The notes: generated from the letters alone by a model not told the origin. Positions 1 through 6,257 are shown, numbered from the stretch's first letter. The stretch is 6,281 bases of DNA from JBOHUC01 sp050733935 (GCA_050733935.1 JBOHUC010000100.1:1-6281), one strand, 5' to 3'. Numbers and translations are program-made.

Positions 1-1899
1 CTCGGAGTGCGCGCCCGCGTCGCGCGCGAAAACCTCGCGCGCGCATTCCCGGAGCGGACCGAGGGCGAGCGCGCCGCGATCGCCCGCGAGGCGTACGCCC
101 AGGCCGGCATGATGGCGATCGAGCACCTGCGCTTCCCGCTCCTTCGCCCGGAGACGCTCGACCGCATCGCCTCTTCGATCGAAGGACTCGACCACATCGC
201 CGCCGCACGCGGGCGGGGCCACGGCGCCGTGCTCCTCACCGGACACTTCGGCGCGTTCGAGCTCTTCGGCGGGGTCGCGGTGCGGGCCGGCAATCCCATC
301 TCGCTCCTCGTTCGCGGGCAGACGAATCCGCTCGTCGACCGCATGATGTCCGCACACCGCCGCGCGCTCGGCGTGAACGTCCTGGGTCACGGCCGGGGAG
401 TCCGGGACGCGCTCAAGACCTTGAACGCAGGGGAGTGCGTGGCCGTGATTGCGGACCAGGACGCCGGACGCGACGGTTTGTTCGTGGATTTCTTCGGCAC
501 GCCCGCATCCACGCCTCCGGGCCCGGCCGAATTCTGCGTGCGCACCGGGGCTCCGCTTGTGATGGGGTATCTCAGGCGGCTTTCGGACGGACGGCACGAG
601 GGCCGGATCTTTCCACCGATCGATCCGCCACAGACCGGCGATCACGAGGCGGACGTGCGCGCGCTCACGGAAGCGCACACGCACGTCCTCGAGGGCTGGA
701 TCCGCGACTGGCCCGAGCAATGGTTGTGGACGCACCGGCGATGGAAGAGCTCGCCCGCTCCGGCTCCCCGGGGAGCACTCCAGTCGGCGGCGAGCGTGCT
801 CGCGGTTACCGCGGGTCTCCTGGGCATGACGCTCGGAGCCCCGGCCACTGCGCCCGCCCCGGCCGCTGCGCCGGCCGCAGCCGAAACACCCCGCACCCTC
901 CCCGCGTTTCTCGACTCCGCGCGCGCCGGCGAGAGCGTTTTCGACGGCGCGGGTAGCAGCGTGTTCCCGCTCGGGCCTTCGCGTGTCCGTCGCATCTTCG
1001 AAGGCGTGCGCATTCGGCGCACGGAAGCCGGATGGACGATCGACGCGGAGGAGGTGTTCCAGGCCGGGATCGCGCCGGGCACGGCCGCGATGGGTCTTCC
1101 CGATTACCGGGCGAGTCTTGCGCGCGAGGACAGCGGCGCGGGGCGACCGCGCGGCACCGTGAAGAATCTCGTGGTGTCGGTCGACGGACTGCCCATGGGA
1201 GTCAACGAGCTGCCCGGGTCCGCCGCTCCGGGAGAGGATCTCGGGGGAATCGAGCGACTCTACCGGTTCGAAGTCCCGTTCGGCGCCGTGGAGATCCGCA
1301 CCGTGCGCCTCGAGTACGCGGTCGGAGACTCGCGCACCGATCGGGGCGAGCCGCTTCTCTTCTTCTATCTCAACCCCGGATCGCTCTGGGAGGGCGAGAG
1401 CGCCAAGGTGACGGTGAGCGTCGACCTCGGCACGGTGCCGCCCGACGATCTCATCATCGCGTGGCTCAGGCCGCGCGGCTCCCGCGTGTACGGCTCCCAG
1501 GTGATCTGGCGGCGGGGCGCGGGCGACGAAGTGCAGGACATCGCGCTCGCGTACCGCCCGTTCGCGGATCCGCTCGCACCGTATTCGGATCGGAAGAAGG
1601 GGCCCCTCGCACTCTCGCTCGAAGCACGCGAGGAGTGGTACGAGCGGCTCACGCCGAACGAGATGCGCTTCTGGGCCGCGTGGCTCGTGGCGCGTCGCGG
1701 CGGCCCGGTGCCGACCGACGGAGTCGCGAAGACGCTCGCGGCCGAACCGTGGTACGAGCCGGAGAGAAAGTTCCGCGAGCAGTCGCTTTCGAAGGACGAG
1801 CGCACCTTGCTCGCACGCCTTCGCGACTCGCTCGCGGAGTGGGATCGGGCGCGCGTGTCACCCATGACCGGCGATCCGATGAAGACCTCCCAACCCTGA
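1..1899 (+). CDS. LpxL/HtrB-family lipid A acyltransferase fused to a C-terminal YARHG-like domain (5' partial)
   Basis: The reading frame is open to the first base, so the true start and the usual N-terminal membrane anchor lie upstream; residue numbers here count from base 7. Residues 1-252 match lysophospholipid acyltransferases that transfer an acyl chain to lipid A precursors at the inner membrane. Visible motifs are RVARENLARAFPE, the catalytic HX4E in GHFGAFE (H80, E85), ADQD, FFGTPASTPPGPAE and the family-typical end WLWTHRRWK. Normal members stop about there, but this frame continues for about 375 residues. It shows a hydrophobic segment (about 259-279), an Ala/Pro-rich linker (280-295), a beta-rich region with FEVPFG and LNPGSLWEG, and a YARHG-like module from about residue 548 (LTPNEMRFW, ARRGG at 562-566, PWYEP with W582-Y583, then LSKDERTLLARLRD). 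The stop is TGA. I infer a cytoplasmic-face enzyme tethered to an exported domain. The acyltransferase call is firm, the YARHG call is moderate, and the acyl donor and acceptor are unknown. Confidence 0.88.
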   Translation, partial: LGVRARVARENLARAFPERTEGERAAIAREAYAQAGMMAIEHLRFPLLRPETLDRIASSIEGLDHIAAARGRGHGAVLLTGHFGAFELFGGVAVRAGNPISLLVRGQTNPLVDRMMSAHRRALGVNVLGHGRGVRDALKTLNAGECVAVIADQDAGRDGLFVDFFGTPASTPPGPAEFCVRTGAPLVMGYLRRLSDGRHEGRIFPPIDPPQTGDHEADVRALTEAHTHVLEGWIRDWPEQWLWTHRRWKSSPAPAPRGALQSAASVLAVTAGLLGMTLGAPATAPAPAAAPAAAETPRTLPAFLDSARAGESVFDGAGSSVFPLGPSRVRRIFEGVRIRRTEAGWTIDAEEVFQAGIAPGTAAMGLPDYRASLAREDSGAGRPRGTVKNLVVSVDGLPMGVNELPGSAAPGEDLGGIERLYRFEVPFGAVEIRTVRLEYAVGDSRTDRGEPLLFFYLNPGSLWEGESAKVTVSVDLGTVPPDDLIIAWLRPRGSRVYGSQVIWRRGAGDEVQDIALAYRPFADPLAPYSDRKKGPLALSLEAREEWYERLTPNEMRFWAAWLVARRGGPVPTDGVAKTLAAEPWYEPERKFREQSLSKDERTLLARLRDSLAEWDRARVSPMTGDPMKTSQP

Positions 1900-1900
1900 G

Positions 1901-1936
1901 CTTCGAGACAGCCTTCGGGACAAGCTTCGGGACAGG
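1901..1936 (+). repeat. Three tandem 12-bp repeats just after the acyltransferase stop codon
   Basis: The units start at 1901, 1913 and 1925: CTTCGAGACAGC, CTTCGGGACAAG and CTTCGGGACAGG. The first ten bases are identical in units 2 and 3 and differ at one base in unit 1. The array begins two bases after the TGA. The stretch GCCT...AGGC around the last two units is also an inverted repeat centred on AAGCTT. The function is unknown; it could be a short intergenic repeat family or a site for a DNA- or RNA-binding protein. Confidence 0.7.
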
Positions 1937-2013
1937 CCCAGGGGTCGGTCCGCCCAATCCTCGCCCGCCCGAGGGTGGGATCCCGCTCCATCCGTGCAAT
2001 TTGCCCGAATTCT

Positions 2014-2039
2014 GCCCGCCGCTCGCGCCGGCGGCGGGC
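2014..2039 (+). terminator. GC stem-loop, possible weak terminator of the upstream gene
   Basis: GCCCGCCG (2014-2021) pairs perfectly with CGGCGGGC (2032-2039) around a 10-base loop. It sits about 115 bases after the acyltransferase stop. There is no T-run after it, so a classical intrinsic terminator is not supported. It may be a 3'-end protecting hairpin or chance pairing in GC-rich DNA. Confidence 0.3.
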
Positions 2040-2200
2040 CGGCTACCGAACTCATCCCGTGTCCCTCAAGCGACCCATAATCAAAACGTTAGGGGCATCA
2101 CTCGAAGTGGCTTCTGAGCGGCACGCGGCGGCCCATCCTGGACCCACCCGAATGGCGCGAGGATTGCAAATCCCGAAGAGACATCAGGACGAGTCCCCCA

Positions 2201-2207
2201 GGGAGGA
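2201..2207 (+). promoter_or_regulatory. Ribosome binding site of the pseudokinase gene
   Basis: GGGAGGA lies five bases before the ATG at 2213, with the GGAGG core six bases away. This is a near-ideal Shine-Dalgarno sequence and spacing, and it fixes the start of the downstream gene. Confidence 0.85.
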
Positions 2208-2212
2208 TCCCA

Positions 2213-4261
2213 ATGGCGAAGTCCGAATCCCGCTCCCCGAAAGCGTCGCAACGTTCCCCGAAGCCTTCCGTGGTCGCGCGCGACACGGGCGCTCACGCTC
2301 ACGGCGCGAGCGCTCCGGACACCGGCGTCCGCCCCACAAGCATCGGAGAGCCGAACGATCCTTCCGCGGAACGAGTGCTCGCGCTCACGTCGCTCCTGTT
2401 CGACGCCGTGGACACGGCCCAGGTGCTGAGGCGCCTGGTCGCACTCCTCGCCGTTCCGGGAGGTGCGGGATTACAGCGGGCGTTCCTCCTCGTCGTCGAC
2501 GCGGAGCGGCACGTGCTCGCGGGACGCCACGCGTTCGGACCGGCGGATGCCGGCGAGGCCGCGCGCATGGGGGGATTCGGCAGCACGGAAGGAATGCGCG
2601 CGGGCATCGCGGCGGTGGGGGAGGATGAGCTCGAGAGCGCAGCGCCCCTGCTCACCGCGCAAGTCCGCGCGCTGAGCTTCCCCCTCGCACCCGGCCTCGA
2701 TGCCGTCGTGGATGCGCTGCTCGATGCGCACCCGCGCGCGTTCACCGAGGCGGAGCCGCGATTGAGCGCCGCCTGGCGCGAGCGGCTTGGACTCGAGAGC
2801 TTCGTCGCAGCACCCGTCATCGCCTCGGGCCGTCCCGTCGCACTCCTCGTCGCCGATCGTGCGTTCTCGCAGACGCCGGCCACGGAGGCCGACGTTCCGC
2901 TCGTCGCCGCCTGGGCTGCCCTCGCAGGCGCGGCGTACGAACGCGTGGCGCTCGCGGTGGAACGCGCGGAGCGCGGAAGCCAGCTCGCCACGCTCGAGGA
3001 GACCGTTCGCAGCGCGCTCACCGCGACGAGCCTTCGCACCGAGCTCGCCCTCCTCGTTCGGGCGGCGGCGCAAACGCTCTCCTGCCGTGGTGGAGTCCTG
3101 TGGCGGAGTGTCGGCGCACGCGCTTCGCTCGTGCTCGAGAGCGTGCACGTGAGCGACGATCGCTCGGATCCCCTGCGCCAGGCCGAAGCCCTCGAACCGC
3201 TCGCGCGCGCGACGCTGCGCGAGCGTTCCGCGCGCACGATTCCGGACGCCGCAGCGGATCCGCACCTCGATCCCGCAGCCGTGCGCGGATTCGGTGCGGT
3301 CTACGTGACTCCCGTCGGTGCGGGGGGACCGCCCGTCGGAATCCTGGCCCTCTGGGGCCCGGCGCCGCGAAGGCTCAGCGACTCCGGGGCGTTCGAACGC
3401 GACGATGCGCGTCTCGTCGAGACGATCGCCGCCACGGCGGCCCTCGTGATCGGACAGTCCGCACTGTCGGAGCGCGTGCGGAAGGCCGAGGAGCTCCTGC
3501 GCGAGTCCCAGCGTCAGCTCTCGGCTTCGGAGCGCCTCGCCACGCTCGGGGAGATGGGCGCGCGGGCCGCACAGGAGGCGCGGCAGCCGCTCGCATCGAT
3601 CGGCGGGTTCGCGCGCCGGGTGCACCGGGCCCTCGGGCCCGACGATCCGAACCGCGAGTACGTCGAGATCATCTTGCGCGAGTCCGATCGCCTCGAGCGT
3701 CTGCTCTCCGAGCAGCTTGCGTTCGCGGCCCTCGCGCGTCCGCGGCTTGCGCTCGAGAGCGTGAACCAGATTCTCGCGGGAACGCTCACCGCGCTCTCCG
3801 ACGTGCTCGTCAAGAAGCGCATCCGGCTCCTGAAGAAGCTCGCGCCGGACGTGCCGTCGCTCCTTCTCGATGCGGAGAAGATCCGCCAGGTCGTGCGCAA
3901 CATGCTCGAACACTCGATCGATGCGCTCGGACCGAACGGGCGGCTGCGCGTCGAGTCGCGGCGCGCGCACGGCTACGTGGTGGTCGAGATCGCAAGCGAC
4001 GGACCGCCGCTCGCGGGCGATCTCCTCGATCAGCTGTTCGTTCCGTTCTCCGCGTCCCGGCGCTCGGGGGAGGTCGTCGGACTCGCGCTCGCACAGCAGG
4101 TGGTGCAGAGCCACGGCGGGGAGATTCGCGTGCGTTCGGAGGGGGACTGGGGCGTGATCTTCTCGTTCACGCTGCCGGTCGTCGAGAACCAGGACCGCAG
4201 GCGCAGCCAGGATCGACGGGGCGTGCGGCGCGACCGCCGCAACCGCTTCCCGGCGGCGTAG
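2213..4261 (+). CDS. GAF-GAF histidine kinase-like protein with degenerate catalytic boxes (probable pseudokinase)
   Basis: This 682-residue protein shows no membrane segment or signal peptide, so it is probably cytoplasmic. After a polar N-terminus (1-50) come two GAF-like regions (about 55-245 and 265-415), a short coiled coil (about 415-440), a HisKA-like dimerisation region (about 441-505) and a HATPase_c-like region (about 550-657). The fold is recognisable from LATLGEMGARAAQEARQPLASIGGFA, the F-box FVPF and SHGGEIRVRSE. The key residues are replaced. The phosphoacceptor His is Q454 (QEARQPL for HEIRNPL), the second N-box Asn is H567 (NMLEHSIDA), G1 is SDGPP (595-599) for DNGPG, and G2 is GEVVG (619-623) for GTGLG. 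The tail (658-682) carries ten Arg in DRR-type repeats. The family normally autophosphorylates on His and passes phosphate to a response regulator; that chemistry looks lost here, leaving a ligand sensor or scaffold role by inference. No response regulator is adjacent. The start is set by a strong Shine-Dalgarno site and the stop is TAG. Confidence 0.87.
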   Translation: MAKSESRSPKASQRSPKPSVVARDTGAHAHGASAPDTGVRPTSIGEPNDPSAERVLALTSLLFDAVDTAQVLRRLVALLAVPGGAGLQRAFLLVVDAERHVLAGRHAFGPADAGEAARMGGFGSTEGMRAGIAAVGEDELESAAPLLTAQVRALSFPLAPGLDAVVDALLDAHPRAFTEAEPRLSAAWRERLGLESFVAAPVIASGRPVALLVADRAFSQTPATEADVPLVAAWAALAGAAYERVALAVERAERGSQLATLEETVRSALTATSLRTELALLVRAAAQTLSCRGGVLWRSVGARASLVLESVHVSDDRSDPLRQAEALEPLARATLRERSARTIPDAAADPHLDPAAVRGFGAVYVTPVGAGGPPVGILALWGPAPRRLSDSGAFERDDARLVETIAATAALVIGQSALSERVRKAEELLRESQRQLSASERLATLGEMGARAAQEARQPLASIGGFARRVHRALGPDDPNREYVEIILRESDRLERLLSEQLAFAALARPRLALESVNQILAGTLTALSDVLVKKRIRLLKKLAPDVPSLLLDAEKIRQVVRNMLEHSIDALGPNGRLRVESRRAHGYVVVEIASDGPPLAGDLLDQLFVPFSASRRSGEVVGLALAQQVVQSHGGEIRVRSEGDWGVIFSFTLPVVENQDRRRSQDRRGVRRDRRNRFPAA

Positions 4262-4302
4262 TTGAGGGTTCGCCCCCGGCCGATCGGGACCGGGTGGAAT
4301 GG

Positions 4303-4332
4303 TTGACCCCGGGGGAAGTCGGCTGCTATAAA
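4303..4332 (+). promoter_or_regulatory. Sigma70-type promoter for the tRNA pair
   Basis: TTGACC (4303-4308) and TATAAA (4327-4332) are separated by 18 bases, close to the TTGACA/TATAAT consensus and unusually AT-rich for this genome. Transcription would start near 4339, about 57 bases before tRNA-Phe. The GC-containing discriminator after the -10 box (GGAACGCG) is of the type found at stable-RNA promoters under growth control, which is an inference. Confidence 0.75.
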
Positions 4333-4348
4333 GGAACGCGCTCGGGGT

Positions 4349-4379
4349 AGAGGCCCGGGGTCCCTCCCGGGCCTCTGCC
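4349..4379 (+). terminator. Perfect 11-bp hairpin in the tRNA leader, possible terminator or attenuator
   Basis: AGAGGCCCGGG (4349-4359) pairs base for base with CCCGGGCCTCT (4366-4376) around a six-base loop. GCCCTTTG follows, so only three Ts come after the stem. It lies downstream of the promoter and about 20 bases before tRNA-Phe, inside the predicted transcript. It could stop read-through from the upstream pseudokinase gene, attenuate the tRNA transcript, or guide 5' processing. The poor T-run makes strong intrinsic termination doubtful. Confidence 0.5.
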
Positions 4380-4395
4380 CTTTGCGCGTATCGGG

Positions 4396-4471
4396 GCGAC
4401 CCTAGCTCAGTTGGTAGAGCACCAGACTGAAAATCTGGGTGTCCGCGGTTCGATTCCGCGGGGTCGCACCA
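4396..4471 (+). tRNA. tRNA-Phe (anticodon GAA)
   Basis: The full cloverleaf is 76 nucleotides. The acceptor stem is GCGACCC with GGGTCGC, the D arm is GCTC/GAGC, and the anticodon stem CCAGA/TCTGG carries the loop CTGAAAA, reading GAA for phenylalanine. The variable loop is GTGTC and the T arm is CGCGG-TTCGATT-CCGCG. The discriminator base is A and the 3' CCA is encoded in the DNA. All stems pair without mismatch. Confidence 0.97.
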
Positions 4472-4494
4472 GCCGTGGAGTCGGGAAGCGATGG

Positions 4495-4570
4495 GCTGGT
4501 GTAGCTCAGCTGGTAGAGCAGCGCACTCGTAATGCGCAGGTCAGCGGTTCGATTCCGCTCACCAGCTCCA
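4495..4570 (+). tRNA. tRNA-Thr (anticodon CGT)
   Basis: The full cloverleaf is 76 nucleotides. The acceptor stem is GCTGGTG with CACCAGC, the D arm is GCTC/GAGC, and the anticodon stem GCGCA/TGCGC carries the loop CTCGTAA, reading CGT for the threonine codon ACG. The T arm is AGCGG-TTCGATT-CCGCT, the discriminator is T, and CCA is encoded. It begins 23 bases after tRNA-Phe, so the two are almost certainly co-transcribed. The CGT isoacceptor suits a genome rich in G-ending codons. Confidence 0.97.
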
Positions 4571-4597
4571 TCCTGCCCGGCTCGGCTCACGCCGACC

Positions 4598-4653
4598 GGG
4601 GCCTGCGCCCCATGAGGCTCGGTTCCGCCTGCAGCTTGCGCCCCCGAGGGCGC
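4598..4653 (+). other. Two small GC stem-loops between tRNA-Thr and the mutase gene
   Basis: GGGGC (4598-4602) pairs with GCCCC (4607-4611), and GCGCCC (4638-4643) pairs with GGGCGC (4648-4653) around a CCGA loop. Neither is followed by a T-run. They lie in the 130-base spacer after tRNA-Thr, in which I see no promoter or gene. They could mark tRNA 3' processing or weak termination, or be chance pairing. Confidence 0.3.
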
Positions 4654-4688
4654 GGCCGCATCCGGCTCCGGGCCTCTCTCCATTTCGC

Positions 4689-4693
4689 GGAGG
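4689..4693 (+). promoter_or_regulatory. Ribosome binding site that selects the GTG start of the mutase gene
   Basis: GGAGG lies seven bases before the GTG at 4701. An ATG 33 bases further in (4734) has no comparable site and would begin right at the conserved VSVSGIRG motif, so the GTG start is preferred. Confidence 0.75.
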
Positions 4694-4700
4694 TCGGTTC

Positions 4701-6077
4701 GTGACCGAAACGAAAGCTCAGGACGCTCCGCTCATGGTGAGCGTGTCGGGGATCCGCGGGATCGTCGGCCGTTCGCTCACGGCGCCCGTGCTGCTCGATC
4801 ATGCCGCCGCGTTCGGTCGCTTCGTCGGCCCCGGCGCGGTCGTGGTCGGGCGCGACGCGCGTCCGTCGGGCGCGTGGGTGTTCCACGCGGTGGCGTCGGG
4901 ACTCGCGGGCGTCGGTCGGGACGTGCTCGACGTGGGGCTCGTGCCGACGCCGGCCGTTCAGGTTGCCGTCCTCGAGCTCAAGGCCGCGGGCGGCATCGTG
5001 ATCTCGGCGAGCCACAATCCGCCGCCGTGGAATGCGCTCAAGCTCCTCGACGCGCGGGGCGAGTTCCTGGATGCCGACGCGTCCCGGCGCTATCTCGCGG
5101 GCGTGGGCGCCTCAGGCGCCGCAGGCGTCTCAGGCGCGTGGGCGGATCACGAAGCGCTCGGGCGCATCGAAGTGCGCGACGGCGCCGTCGACTGGCAGGT
5201 CGCACGCGCGCTCGCGCTTCCCGCGCTCGATCGAATGCGCTGGCCACGCGCCCCGCGTGTGGTCGTCGACGGCTGCCGCTCGGTGGGCGGGCTCTCGACC
5301 CCGAGGGCACTCCGGGAGCTCGGCGCCGAGGTGGTCGAGCTCGACTGCACGCCCGACGGACGCTTCACGCGCGGGCTCGAGCCCGTTCCCGAGAACCTGG
5401 GAGCGCTCGGCTGCGCGGTCGTCGAGTCGCGTGCGGACTTTGGTCTCGCGCACGATCCCGATGCCGACCGCACCGCGCTCGTCGGACCGGACGGGGTGCC
5501 CGTCGGCGAGGAGGCGACGCTCGCGCTCGCTGTGACGGCCGTGCTCGCGCGGGCGAAGGGTCCGGTGGTCACGAACCTCTCGACCTCGCAGATGGTCGAG
5601 GACCTCGCGCGTCAGGCCGGAGTTCCGTTCCACCGGACCGCAGTCGGGGAGGCCCACGTGGTCACGGGGATGCGGAACGCGGGGGCGGTGATCGGGGGCG
5701 AGGGGAACGGCGGAGTGATTGCGCCCGAGGCTCACCTCGGGCGGGACGGCACGGTGGCCGCCGCACTCGTCTGCCAGGCCTGGGCCGACGCCGGGGGCGA
5801 CCTGGCCGCGGCCGTGCGTGCGCTCCCGCGCTATGTCATGATGAAGAGCAAAGTGGATGGGGTCCGGGACTGGCCCGCCCGCGCCGACGAGCTGCGCGCC
5901 CTCTTCGCCGGCTACGGGACGGACACGACCGACGGTTTGAGGTTCACGAAGGACCGGACTTTTCTCCACGCGCGGCCTTCCGGGACCGAGCCGATCGTTC
6001 GTCTGATCGCCGAGGCACCGGAGGCCCGAGCCACCGAGGAACTCTTGGAGCGCGCCCGACGGGTCTTCGCGGCCTAG
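4701..6077 (+). CDS. Alpha-D-phosphohexomutase (phosphoglucosamine mutase / phosphomannomutase family, GlmM-like)
   Basis: The 458-residue product is full length for this family, which interconverts hexose-6-phosphates and hexose-1-phosphates in the cytoplasm, feeding UDP-GlcNAc, GDP-mannose or related pathways. The four-domain motifs appear in order. They are the N-terminal SVSGIRGIVG, the phosphoserine loop SASHNPP with S104, the metal loop DPDADR (252-257), the sugar-binding loop GGEGNGG (332-338), and the phosphate-binding loop RPSGTEP (425-431) near the C-terminus. All catalytic residues look intact, so the enzyme should be active. The sugar loop lacks the GEQSGH and GEMSGH forms typical of bacterial GlmM and phosphomannomutase and resembles the EXNGG form I associate with archaeal-type mutases, so the true substrate is uncertain and I give no symbol. 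Start is GTG with GGAGG seven bases upstream; stop is TAG. It follows the tRNA pair by 130 bases and may share their transcript. Confidence 0.92.
   Translation: MTETKAQDAPLMVSVSGIRGIVGRSLTAPVLLDHAAAFGRFVGPGAVVVGRDARPSGAWVFHAVASGLAGVGRDVLDVGLVPTPAVQVAVLELKAAGGIVISASHNPPPWNALKLLDARGEFLDADASRRYLAGVGASGAAGVSGAWADHEALGRIEVRDGAVDWQVARALALPALDRMRWPRAPRVVVDGCRSVGGLSTPRALRELGAEVVELDCTPDGRFTRGLEPVPENLGALGCAVVESRADFGLAHDPDADRTALVGPDGVPVGEEATLALAVTAVLARAKGPVVTNLSTSQMVEDLARQAGVPFHRTAVGEAHVVTGMRNAGAVIGGEGNGGVIAPEAHLGRDGTVAAALVCQAWADAGGDLAAAVRALPRYVMMKSKVDGVRDWPARADELRALFAGYGTDTTDGLRFTKDRTFLHARPSGTEPIVRLIAEAPEARATEELLERARRVFAA
5106..5138 (+). repeat. In-frame 9-bp tandem repeat within the mutase gene
   Basis: Three full units, GGCGCCTCA, GGCGCCGCA and GGCGTCTCA, are followed by a partial GGCGCG. 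They encode GAS-GAA-GVS-GA (about residues 136-146), between the phosphoserine loop and the second domain, so probably a flexible surface loop. The pattern suggests expansion by replication slippage. Confidence 0.7.
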
Positions 6078-6105
6078 GCTCTGTCTGAAAACCTCTCGTA
6101 GTCGC

Positions 6106-6210
6106 GTTGGCGGCGCCGGCAGGCCAGCCGCAAGGCGCGACGACGAAGTCGGATCCAATGTGATCCGTCGAGGGGAGCAACGCTGTGGATGGCCTGCCGC
6201 CGCCGCCAAC
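6106..6210. repeat. 105-bp palindromic element with 20-bp inverted arms
   Basis: The left arm (6106-6125, beginning GTTGGCGGCG and ending GGCAGGCC) and the right arm (6191-6210, beginning GGCCTGCC and ending CGCCGCCAAC) are reverse complements at 19 of 20 positions. Pairing continues inward with AGCCGCA opposite TGTGGAT, including a wobble and a mismatch. A central CGGATC (6150-6155) pairs with GATCCG (6162-6167) around CAATGT. The whole can fold into one long hairpin, as RNA or as a cruciform. It starts 29 bases after the mutase stop. It could be a REP- or MITE-like repeat, part of an insertion sequence end, or a structured RNA; no coding frame is convincing. Confidence 0.65.
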
Positions 6211-6257
6211 CCGAAGGGCCGGGACTGAAATCGCTCCAGGCGGCGTCACTCGTCGTC

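Larger units (their letters stand above)
1900..2212. other. Non-coding spacer between the acyltransferase-fusion gene and the pseudokinase gene
   Basis: This 313-base stretch has no convincing gene; the open frames crossing it lack ribosome sites and simply run into the downstream gene out of frame. It holds the 12-bp tandem repeats at its left end, a GC stem-loop near 2014-2039 and a Shine-Dalgarno site at its right end. A CATAAT at 2076-2081 and a TTGCAA at 2164-2169 look like isolated promoter half-elements, but neither has a matching partner at the right distance. The promoter of the downstream gene is therefore not identified. Confidence 0.6.

Noticed and set aside
21..44. An inverted CGCGCGCG repeat around AAAACCT at the left edge.
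   Set aside because: It falls inside the conserved RVARENLARAFPE coding motif and is explained by GC-rich Arg and Ala codons.
2076..2081. CATAAT as a -10 box for the pseudokinase gene.
   Set aside because: No acceptable -35 box lies 16-18 bases upstream (CATCCC is there), so a promoter is not supported.
3572..3574. Loss of the phosphoacceptor His (CAG for CAC/CAT) as a single sequencing error.
   Set aside because: One base could explain this site alone, but the N, G1 and G2 boxes are altered independently, so an error is not a sufficient explanation.
2471..4114. A 547-codon open frame on the minus strand, opposite the pseudokinase gene.
   Set aside because: Long antisense frames are common opposite GC-rich genes with biased third positions. 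The translation is low-complexity Arg/Glu-rich with no domain signature, while the + strand protein has clear domains and a Shine-Dalgarno site.
5130..6209. A 359-codon open frame on the minus strand, opposite the mutase gene and running into the palindromic element.
   Set aside because: It mirrors the mutase codons, has no recognisable motif, and its start lies within the inverted repeat.
6106..6210. An integron attC site, because of GTTGGCG at one end and CGCCAAC at the other.
   Set aside because: attC sites run from RYYYAAC to GTTRRRY. Here the order is GTT first and AAC last on both strands, and there is no integrase or cassette array.
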